DNA from: an uncultured Lachnospiraceae bacterium
GTDB taxonomy: Bacteria > Bacillota > Clostridia > Lachnospirales > Lachnospiraceae
NCBI GenBank assembly: GCA_910577445.1
Contig: CAJTMZ010000006.1
Span: 44,594 to 50,928 of the forward strand
Direction: 5' to 3'
DNA: 6,335 nt
A model generated the notes under the pieces. That model saw only the letters and a program-made list of their open reading frames with translations. It ran no database searches and had not been told where the DNA came from. Of this stretch, positions 1 to 5,475 are shown one piece after another; the stretch's first letter is position 1; every line of letters starts with the position of its first letter. A program made the translations under genes and the position numbers.

Positions 1-160
1 CGGAATATAAATTTTTATGGTATAGCCTTTTTTCACAAGGACTGTGAGGTGCGGTTTGGAAAAGGAACAGAGGCCTGCAGCGGGTACAGGAGAAATGAGG
101 GAAATTAATGAAGGTATTGATTTCCGTGAGCAACGAGCCAAGTGGCTGCATTTGACATAA
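1..160. other. Left-edge stretch without a convincing gene; possible tail of a neighbouring gene or repeat
   Basis: This stretch lies outside the minus-strand operon, past its terminator, and is richer in G+C than the AT-rich bases that follow. Plus frame 1 is open from the window edge to a TAA at 106-108 (35 codons, ending CSGYRRNEGN). That stop overlaps an ATG at 108-110 that opens only 15 codons (MKVLISVSNEPSGCI, stop 153-155) behind a GAGG. Plus frame 2 is open from 26 to a TAA at 158-160. On the minus strand an ATG at 149-151 opens a frame that runs off the window edge (about 50 codons, starting MQPLGSLLTE). Several open frames on both strands over such a short stretch do not identify a product. 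It could be the 3' end of a convergent gene, a dispersed repeat or a non-coding segment. I do not recognise a family. Confidence 0.3.
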
Positions 161-180
161 GTAAATAAAAATTATATAAA
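152..180 (+). promoter_or_regulatory. Predicted sigma-A promoter on the plus strand, facing the MBL gene antisense
   Basis: TTGACA at 152-157 matches the -35 consensus in all six bases. It is followed by exactly 17 bases and then TATAAA at 175-180, which matches the -10 in five of six. The expected start of transcription is near 187, inside the hairpin that ends the minus-strand operon. The transcript would run into the complement of the MBL hydrolase gene, and no plus-strand gene with a convincing start follows. The spacing and match are as good as any promoter in the window, but the surrounding bases are AT-rich, so chance or use only as a weak antisense promoter remain possible. Confidence 0.45.
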
Positions 181-218
181 AAGGGGGTCAGTTTGCTCTG
201 CGGGGGAACTGACCCCTT
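178..218 (-). terminator. Intrinsic terminator of the transporter/MBL operon
   Basis: Read on the minus strand, GGGGTCAGTT (from 207-216) pairs perfectly with AACTGACCCC (from 184-193) around a 13-base loop. The stem can be extended by two A-U pairs if the extra C at 183 is bulged. It is followed at once by five T (178-182) and more AT-rich sequence. It lies 22 bases past the MBL stop codon, so it should end the whole minus-strand transcript. On the plus strand the stem is followed only by CTTAAAAATAA, so it should terminate poorly in that direction. Confidence 0.9.
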
Positions 219-239
219 AAAAATAAATGACAGAAAATC

Positions 240-950
240 TTATACATAACGTTCCCTGTTGACCAAAAGCTCCCTGTACCCCAACTGAAACAGCCTTTTG
301 CCGTTCGACAGCCATGGATAATAGTGTCCGGGAAGAACGGCATCCGCGTCCAGACGCATCATTTTTCTCATAGAATCAAGATAATCAACATAGTTATACC
401 CAATATCTACTTTAATTCCGGGCCGTACCTCATTTACGTTTTCTCCGGCCTGGATAAAGTCTCCTGTAAATATGATTTTCATTCCCATATGATGGAGCTC
501 GTAGCACATACTTCCGGGGGTGTGGCCGGGGGTATGGTGGCAGATGATTTCGCAGTTTGCGCCAAGAGTTATTCTGTCCTTATCATAAAGCGTGTGTACA
601 CTCCGGCATACGGGAAAGGGTTTTCCATATGCGAAATCAATGGTATGCTCATCGCCGGACAGAAGGCTTTCGCTGTCCTTTCCCGCATAAATCCGGCTTC
701 CGCCAGCTTCAAATCCGGCGGCGTTCCCGGCGTGGTCAAAATGGGAATGGGTAATAAAAACGGCGGCTGTCTTTCTGTCTTCCAGATTCCACAGAACCTG
801 GCTGCGTTTTATCATGTGTCTGTCTGTCTCGTCCAGCCCGCAGTCAATGAGAATCAGTTGTTTCTTATCGGGAATGTCAATTCCGTATACGTTTTGGTGG
901 AGCCCAAAGGCGTATCCTGACAACAAATATATATCCGGTAAAATCTGCAT
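240..950 (-). CDS. MBL-fold metallo-hydrolase (glyoxalase II-like), substrate unknown
   Basis: This 236-residue cytosolic protein has no signal peptide or membrane segment. It carries the full metal-ligand set of the metallo-beta-lactamase superfamily: THSHFDHAG (H68, H70, D72, H73), TPGHTPGS (H143), FTGD (D164) and PGHY (H209). All ligands for two metal ions are therefore present, and an active hydrolase is expected. Related proteins cleave thioesters, lactones or phosphodiesters, and the sequence alone does not say which. The start is ATG at 950, with AAAGGGG (958-964) 7 bases upstream. The start lies 4 bases after the stop of the second permease, so the two are probably translationally coupled. 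It is the last gene before the terminator. Its place suggests it acts on the imported compound or a product of it, but that is inference. An overlapping 198-codon plus-strand frame is a shadow of this gene. Confidence 0.9.
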   Translation of the reverse strand: MQILPDIYLLSGYAFGLHQNVYGIDIPDKKQLILIDCGLDETDRHMIKRSQVLWNLEDRKTAAVFITHSHFDHAGNAAGFEAGGSRIYAGKDSESLLSGDEHTIDFAYGKPFPVCRSVHTLYDKDRITLGANCEIICHHTPGHTPGSMCYELHHMGMKIIFTGDFIQAGENVNEVRPGIKVDIGYNYVDYLDSMRKMMRLDADAVLPGHYYPWLSNGKRLFQLGYRELLVNRERYV

Positions 951-954
951 ATGC

Positions 955-1782
955 TCACCCCTTTACTGCGCCGGAAGCCAGTCCTTCCGTTATCTGTCTG
1001 GAGAAAAGAATAAAAACAATCATAATAGGAAGAATTCCGGCGGCTACGGCCAGAAGCCTTGCCCCGTAGTCGGCAACAAACATATTTCCGATGGAGGCGA
1101 TGACCAGAGGAACCGTGAATTTTTTAGGGTCGTTAATCATAATCATCGGCAGAAGGTAGTTGTTCCAGGATTGGAGGAACGAAATTACAGACAGAGTGAA
1201 AATGGCCGGCTTTATTATTGGCAGAGCCATTCTCAAAAAGATGCCCATATCCGAACAGCCGTCAATCCGCCCGCTTTCTATCAGTTCATAGGGGAAGGCA
1301 TCCTTTATATATTGCGTCATCCAGAACACGCTGAAAGCGTTTGCCATATTCGGCAGTATCAGCGGCAGAAAGGTTTTGGATAAATGAAGGATTTTCATTT
1401 CCCATACAAAAGCGACAAGGCCTACTTCCATGGGGACAAGCATGGTCAGTATTACCAGTTGATAAATTATTTTTTTATGCCTGAATTCATACTTTGCAAA
1501 TCCGAATCCGGCCATGGCGCCGAAAAAAACGGTAAGTAAGGTACTTGATACTGACACAAACAAACTGTTTAAAAAAGACCTGAAATATTCCGCTTCCGCA
1601 ACCGTCTGAAAATTTTCTGACAGAGAGCGTCCAAATGTCAGGATTTTTCCGGCAAAAATGGTCTGATTATCCTGGGTTGCCATCAGAAACATTAACAGAA
1701 ACGGTATAATGCTTATCGTTGCAAGAGCAATTACCAGTAAATTTATTATTTTTCTTATCAGTTTTGACGTGTTTATTTTCAT
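955..1782 (-). CDS. Carbohydrate ABC transporter permease, MalG/UgpE type (CUT1 family)
   Basis: This is the second integral membrane subunit of a sugar importer, 275 residues long, the usual length for the family. Hydrophobic segments fall at about 12-34, 70-96, 105-127, 138-157, 192-214 and 240-260, giving the expected six helices. The cytoplasmic coupling loop is present as ELIESGRIDGCSDM (166-179) followed by LP at 187-188. Here the usual EAA is ESG, with the conserved glycine at 175. The C-terminus QITEGLASGAVKG is typical of MalG-type subunits. The start is ATG at 1782, with GAGG (1794-1797) 11 bases upstream. It follows the stop of the first permease by only 3 bases, so the two are co-translated partners. 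No ATP-binding subunit is encoded in the window; one is presumably supplied in trans. Confidence 0.95.
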   Translation of the reverse strand: MKINTSKLIRKIINLLVIALATISIIPFLLMFLMATQDNQTIFAGKILTFGRSLSENFQTVAEAEYFRSFLNSLFVSVSSTLLTVFFGAMAGFGFAKYEFRHKKIIYQLVILTMLVPMEVGLVAFVWEMKILHLSKTFLPLILPNMANAFSVFWMTQYIKDAFPYELIESGRIDGCSDMGIFLRMALPIIKPAIFTLSVISFLQSWNNYLLPMIMINDPKKFTVPLVIASIGNMFVADYGARLLAVAAGILPIMIVFILFSRQITEGLASGAVKG

Positions 1783-1785
1783 GGG

Positions 1786-2673
1786 CTAATTATCCTCTTT
1801 CCTGTTCACTATGCCAAAATAGATGGTGGTGAAAATCATAATGATGATGAACATCAGGTATCCGGTAGCTGCGCCATACCCGCTTTGTCCGGCCTTAAAG
1901 GCGGTATCCAGGAATTTCATATTCATTGTCTGGGCGGCATTGTTGATACCGCCTTTGTAATCGCCGAAAAGCATATAAGGTTCTTCAAAAATTCTCAGAC
2001 AGCCAATGATGCCGTTGGTAACCTGAAAAATAAGGATAGGCTTGAGCATGGGAAGAATCACGTGGATAATTGCCTTAGGCGTGGAAGCCCCGTCAACTTT
2101 TGCCGCCTCATAGATATCCCTGGAAATGCTTTGCAGTCCGGCAAGATAGATGACTGCCGTATATCCCGCATAACGCCAGAGGGTAACGAGTGCGACCAGA
2201 GGCTTTGCCAGGCTTTCGGTGTGCAGCCAGTTGATATTTTCACCGATTAGCCCGATGCTTCTAAGGAAAAGATTGACCGCGCCGAAATTTTGGTCAAATA
2301 AAGTGGCAAAAATGAGCCCTATTGCGATAGGCGCTGTCACATAGGGAAGGAACATGGCGTTTCGGATATAGTTTCTGCCGGTTTTTATAATTCCGTAATT
2401 CAGCAGCAGGGCAAGAACAAGGCCAAGTGTCTGAATCGGAATCATAGCTTCCAGAACGATAATAAAACTGTTTAAGACAGATTTGCAGAAGGCTCCGTTT
2501 TTCAATAGTGATGCATAATTACTGAAGCCGACATAATTCATGGGACCATATCCCTGCCAGTTTGTCAGGCTGATATAAAAGCTGAATAAAATAGGAAATA
2601 AATTAAAAATTCCATAGACGATAAAAAAGGGGGCGATAAATATGAACGGCCAGCACACCTTCTTTTTTTTCAT
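1786..2673 (-). CDS. Carbohydrate ABC transporter permease, MalF/UgpA/LplB type (CUT1 family)
   Basis: This is the first integral membrane subunit of the importer, 295 residues. A basic N-terminus (MKKKK) leads into a first helix at about 9-34. Further hydrophobic segments lie near 68-92, 106-126, 156-180, 206-226 and 268-289, six in all. The coupling-loop signature IYEAAKVDGASTPKAIIHV sits at 187-205, with E189-A190-A191 and G195 intact and LP at 207-208. This loop would dock on the ATPase. The start is ATG at 2673, with a full AAGGAGG (2682-2688) 8 bases upstream. It lies 93 bases after the binding-protein gene, across a hairpin that may limit its transcription. Specificity within the family (maltodextrin, raffinose, glycerol phosphate or other) cannot be read from the permease. 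Confidence 0.95.
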   Translation of the reverse strand: MKKKKVCWPFIFIAPFFIVYGIFNLFPILFSFYISLTNWQGYGPMNYVGFSNYASLLKNGAFCKSVLNSFIIVLEAMIPIQTLGLVLALLLNYGIIKTGRNYIRNAMFLPYVTAPIAIGLIFATLFDQNFGAVNLFLRSIGLIGENINWLHTESLAKPLVALVTLWRYAGYTAVIYLAGLQSISRDIYEAAKVDGASTPKAIIHVILPMLKPILIFQVTNGIIGCLRIFEEPYMLFGDYKGGINNAAQTMNMKFLDTAFKAGQSGYGAATGYLMFIIIMIFTTIYFGIVNRKEDN

Positions 2674-2723
2674 TGGATGCTCCTCCTTGCAATGGGATTG
2701 TCATGCGCTTGTTCTTATGTGTG

Positions 2724-2757
2724 AAAAAGGGCCGCGCAGTATTTCATGCCGCAGCCC
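2724..2757 (-). terminator. Hairpin plus U-tract between binding protein and permease (leaky terminator or mRNA stabiliser)
   Basis: Read on the minus strand, GGGCTGCG (from 2750-2757) pairs with CGCGGCCC (from 2729-2736) over 8 bp, with one G-U pair and a 13-base loop. It is followed directly by five T (2724-2728). This has the form of an intrinsic terminator and starts 9 bases after the binding-protein stop codon. No promoter is visible before the permease gene, so some readthrough must occur. In many sugar ABC operons a structure in this position lets the binding protein be made in excess over the membrane subunits; that role is inferred here. Confidence 0.7.
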
Positions 2758-2766
2758 AAATGTGGT

Positions 2767-4149
2767 TTACTTTTCGTATTGAGGATTGGAGGAAATAATA
2801 TCGTCTTCTATCTTGTCCGCAATTTCTTCCGGGGTTCCCTCCAATGACTGTGCAAAAAAGGTCATGCTGTTATAGAACAGGGCGTCGTCGGCAATAGGTC
2901 TTAAAACCGTCATTTCATCCATTTCTTTCAGATACAGCTCAGTTACGTTCTGCCCTCCGAAAAATTCATTGGGCTTATTGAGGTAATCATCTTCATAGAC
3001 TGCTTTAACACCGGGATAAAAATGAATCAGGTCGTATTTATTCTGCGCGCCTTCCACTGTAAGCTCATATTTCATCCAGGCGGCAACGGCATCTTTGTTC
3101 TGGCTTTGGTTGTACATTCCCCACCATATTCCGCCCCAGTTGTAGTAGCCGCCGGGGACTTCCGCTACGCCCCAGTTTCCGGTGCCTTCCGGGTCATTAG
3201 GCTCTATGACATAGCTCTGGAACCAGCAGGAGCCCGGGCAGCAGAATACATTTCCCTGTGCAAAAGACGCGTTCCATGCAGGCGTCCAAACGTCCAGACC
3301 GGCGTCTATCTCTGCTTCTTTTATTTTCTGCATTAATGCAATGGTATCCGTGAAATTTTCCTGTATCGTCAGTTTGTTTCCGTCGCGCCAGCGAAGCCCT
3401 GTCTGATTTACCAGAGGCTGTACCAGAGTGTCGATTCCGGGTATCATACTTACTTCACCGCCGGACGCCTCTTTGATTTTCTTTCCTGTTTCAATAAAGG
3501 AATCCCAATCCTTTACCATCTCTGTAATTTCATCCGGGTCGTCTGTTCCGAGATACTCTCTGGCAATATCTCTTCTGTAATAAAGACCTCCGGGCGCTGC
3601 CGTGTTTGGTATGCCGATGAAGGTTCCGTTATTATCCTTACCCATTTCTTCCAGGTAGGGAATCAGCAGGCTTTTATCGATTTCATGTTCATCCAGATTT
3701 TCGCAGATGCCCATATCATAGAATTTTCCAAGGTTGTTGATTTCCATTGCCAGAATATCAGGAACGTCGCTACCGCTGGTAAGGGCGGCCTGCAGTTTCT
3801 GCATATAGTCGTCTGCAGAAGCTACGGTAACAAAGTCGAAGGTGACGTTGGGGTAAATGGTGTTCATTTTTTCCACCATATCAAAGAAGTTAGGGTCCCA
3901 GCTCCAGAAGAGGATGTTGCCTGTAACCTCCTCAGGCGATTTCCCATTGACCATGTAATATTCGTCGGTCTGATTGGAAGAATCGTTTTCGGGCTGTGCG
4001 TTGGGCTCTTCGCTGTCTGCTTCTTCACGGGTCACTGCCGGTGCCGGGTCCTTAATATCCGTATTTTCAGCCGACTCTTTGCTTCCGCATCCGCTTAATA
4101 ATGACACCAGACAGATTCCGGCCAGAAATAATGCTGTTTTTCTTTTCAT
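2767..4149 (-). CDS. Extracellular solute-binding lipoprotein of a sugar-type ABC transporter (family 1)
   Basis: This 460-residue protein is secreted and lipid-anchored. A basic start (MKRK), a hydrophobic core and the lipobox LLSGC place the modified cysteine at residue 21. An acidic, Pro/Ser/Asn-rich linker (about 24-62) follows, then the periplasmic-binding-type fold from about residue 76. Features typical of family 1 sugar binders include the early GNILFWSWDPN strand, the SGSDVPDILAME segment (125-136), GTFIGIPNTAAPGGLYYRRDI (175-195) and the aromatic GYYNWGGIWWGMY (334-346) likely to stack against sugar rings. An unusual CCPGSC cluster lies at 303-308. The start is ATG at 4149, with GGAGG (4157-4161) 7 bases upstream. 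It leads the transporter operon after a 125-base gap that holds its probable promoter and an inverted repeat. The ligand is unknown. Confidence 0.93.
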   Translation of the reverse strand: MKRKTALFLAGICLVSLLSGCGSKESAENTDIKDPAPAVTREEADSEEPNAQPENDSSNQTDEYYMVNGKSPEEVTGNILFWSWDPNFFDMVEKMNTIYPNVTFDFVTVASADDYMQKLQAALTSGSDVPDILAMEINNLGKFYDMGICENLDEHEIDKSLLIPYLEEMGKDNNGTFIGIPNTAAPGGLYYRRDIAREYLGTDDPDEITEMVKDWDSFIETGKKIKEASGGEVSMIPGIDTLVQPLVNQTGLRWRDGNKLTIQENFTDTIALMQKIKEAEIDAGLDVWTPAWNASFAQGNVFCCPGSCWFQSYVIEPNDPEGTGNWGVAEVPGGYYNWGGIWWGMYNQSQNKDAVAAWMKYELTVEGAQNKYDLIHFYPGVKAVYEDDYLNKPNEFFGGQNVTELYLKEMDEMTVLRPIADDALFYNSMTFFAQSLEGTPEEIADKIEDDIISSNPQYEK

Positions 4150-4171
4150 ATGTTATCCTCCATTTGGCTTT

Positions 4172-4196
4172 GCAGATATACTTTCCGTATATCTGC
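4172..4196. promoter_or_regulatory. Perfect 10-bp inverted repeat in the binding-protein leader (operator or mRNA hairpin)
   Basis: GCAGATATAC at 4172-4181 and GTATATCTGC at 4187-4196 are exact reverse complements separated by 5 bases (TTTCC). The repeat ends 22 bases before the binding-protein ATG and 10 bases before its ribosome site. It lies downstream of the likely transcription start. No T-tract follows on either strand, so it is not an intrinsic terminator. It may be a dimeric repressor or regulator site, or a stem at the 5' end of the mRNA that affects stability or translation. The match to a named operator is not known to me. Confidence 0.6.
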
Positions 4197-4230
4197 TGTT
4201 TCATGCTGCTTAATAGTCTGTCTATAAAGA

Positions 4231-4239
4231 AGTATAACA
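4231..4239 (-). promoter_or_regulatory. Probable extended -10 promoter for the transporter operon
   Basis: On the minus strand TG, one base and TATACT (4239 down to 4231) form an extended -10 element. At the 17-base distance the upstream hexamer is CTATAT, a poor -35. The predicted start of transcription is near 4224, giving a leader of about 75 bases. A good -10 with a missing -35 suits activation by the AraC-type regulator encoded just upstream, whose binding sites would then overlap the end of its own gene. A weaker alternative is TTGTTA at 4240-4235 with TATTAA further downstream. No terminator is visible between the regulator gene and this point, so readthrough from upstream is also possible. 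Confidence 0.45.
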
Positions 4240-4274
4240 ATCTGGAAAAGAAAATATAGAATCTCCGTTATGAT

Positions 4275-5471
4275 TTATTGCATTTTATTATCCTTGAACT
4301 GATAAGGACTGAATCCGGTAAGTCTTTTAAAGATTTTGTTAAAGTACTGCGGGCTGCCAAAGCCGCATAATTCCGCTATGGCGTATATTTTCAAATTGCT
4401 GGTGAGCAAAAGCTCTTTTGCCTTGGAAAGGCGGTACTGAGCCAGATAGTCCCATATATTTTTATTGGTTTCTTTCTTAAAGGTCTGACTCAGATACACC
4501 CTGCTGATGCCTACATAGTCCGCAACTTCCTCCAGGGTGATGGGCTTGTGGTAGTTCTCCCTGATATACTCTATTGCCATAATAATTTTAGGTGAGCATT
4601 CCAGGTATTCGCCTTCCACCCTTACGATATCCCTCACCTCTTTCAGGGCGCCTGGAAGGTCGCTCCAGTGATTAAAAATATGATAGGTGATGCCAGTCAG
4701 CCACCGGATTTCCTTATCCGGCATTGCACTGTGAAGGCTGGTTATTCCTTCACGGATATTTTGCTTTATCTCTGAAACGCTGCATTCTTCCTGACAGAGA
4801 AGGATGGAGTAAATTTCCTTTTCCCTGACAGTGGAGGTATAGGCATCGGTAATAATCCTTCCGTCGATTCTTTCTCTCAGAACTTCTTTCAGTTTATTTT
4901 CAAAAATCCGGCATTTTTCATTATTTAAATCTTTCTGTAGTTTAAAACAGACCATCAGATACCGGGGTTTTGATACAGGCAGTATTCCTATTTCCACGTA
5001 TCTGCGGATATCTTCCCGGGTAAGAGAAGATTCCATCACTTTATTGAGCACATCATCTTTCAGAATATTGAAGCTTTCCTGATGTGCCTTTTCTTTCCGT
5101 ATTTGTTTCTCAATTTTGTCGAGCAGAGAAATCAAGTCTTCCGGCTCAAAGGTATGCTTGGTCAGATAATCCACAGCGCCGTACCGCATTGCATCCCGTA
5201 CATAGGAAAAGTCCTCATAGCAGGTGAGCAGTACTGCTTTGCTGTCGGTTTGCAGGGCGTTCATTTGGCGCAGCATCTCCAGCCCGTCCATCACGGGCAT
5301 TTTGATATCCACGAAAATCACGTCAGGGGACAGTTCCTTTATTTTTTCCAATGCCTCTTTTCCGTTTTGCGCTTCATATATCACGGTGTATCCGTATTCT
5401 TCCCATACAATACTTTCCCTTAACATTTTTCTGGCAAGCATTTCGTCATCTACAATCATTACTTTTCTCAT
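4275..5471 (-). CDS. Two-component response regulator with AraC-type DNA-binding domain (YesN type)
   Basis: This 398-residue cytosolic transcription factor has an N-terminal receiver domain (about 1-122) with acidic pair D8-D9, phospho-acceptor D55 in VIFVDIKMPVMDG, T83 and K105. All key residues are intact. A variable middle region (about 125-290) of the kind seen in YesN-type regulators follows. The C-terminal AraC domain (about 295-395) has two helix-turn-helix units: ITLEEVADYVGISRVYLSQT (311-330) and KIYAIAELCGFGSPQYFNKI (361-380) followed by FKRLTGFSPYQF. The start is ATG at 5471, with GGAG (5481-5484) 9 bases upstream inside the end of the kinase gene, 4 bases after the kinase stop. 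It is the cognate partner of that kinase. The adjoining transporter operon is the obvious target, which is inference from position. Confidence 0.95.
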   Translation of the reverse strand: MRKVMIVDDEMLARKMLRESIVWEEYGYTVIYEAQNGKEALEKIKELSPDVIFVDIKMPVMDGLEMLRQMNALQTDSKAVLLTCYEDFSYVRDAMRYGAVDYLTKHTFEPEDLISLLDKIEKQIRKEKAHQESFNILKDDVLNKVMESSLTREDIRRYVEIGILPVSKPRYLMVCFKLQKDLNNEKCRIFENKLKEVLRERIDGRIITDAYTSTVREKEIYSILLCQEECSVSEIKQNIREGITSLHSAMPDKEIRWLTGITYHIFNHWSDLPGALKEVRDIVRVEGEYLECSPKIIMAIEYIRENYHKPITLEEVADYVGISRVYLSQTFKKETNKNIWDYLAQYRLSKAKELLLTSNLKIYAIAELCGFGSPQYFNKIFKRLTGFSPYQFKDNKMQ

Positions 5472-5475
5472 TAAA

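Noticed and set aside
184..216. The end-of-operon hairpin as a bidirectional terminator
   Set aside because: On the plus strand the stem is followed by only two T and then an A-rich run, so efficient termination in that direction is not supported.
227..262. 11-codon plus-strand frame (MTENLIHNVPC) downstream of the putative promoter
   Set aside because: It has no ribosome site, is very short and mostly overlaps the end of the MBL gene.
324..920. 198-codon plus-strand reading frame
   Set aside because: It lies wholly antisense to the MBL gene, whose metal ligands are intact, and its product shows no recognisable motif. It is a shadow frame, even though a possible promoter lies upstream at 152-180.
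814..1383. 189-codon plus-strand reading frame across the MBL/permease boundary
   Set aside because: It is antisense to two well-supported genes, lacks motifs and is rich in the residues expected from a reversed membrane-protein gene.
1764..1792. TTGACG with 17-base spacing to TAATTA on the plus strand
   Set aside because: The -10 match is poor and it lies antisense at the junction of two permease genes with no plus-strand gene to serve.
4221..4260. Six-base inverted repeat TCTATA / TATAGA around the promoter
   Set aside because: The arms are short, AT-only apart from one base, and 28 bases apart. This is expected by chance in AT-rich sequence.
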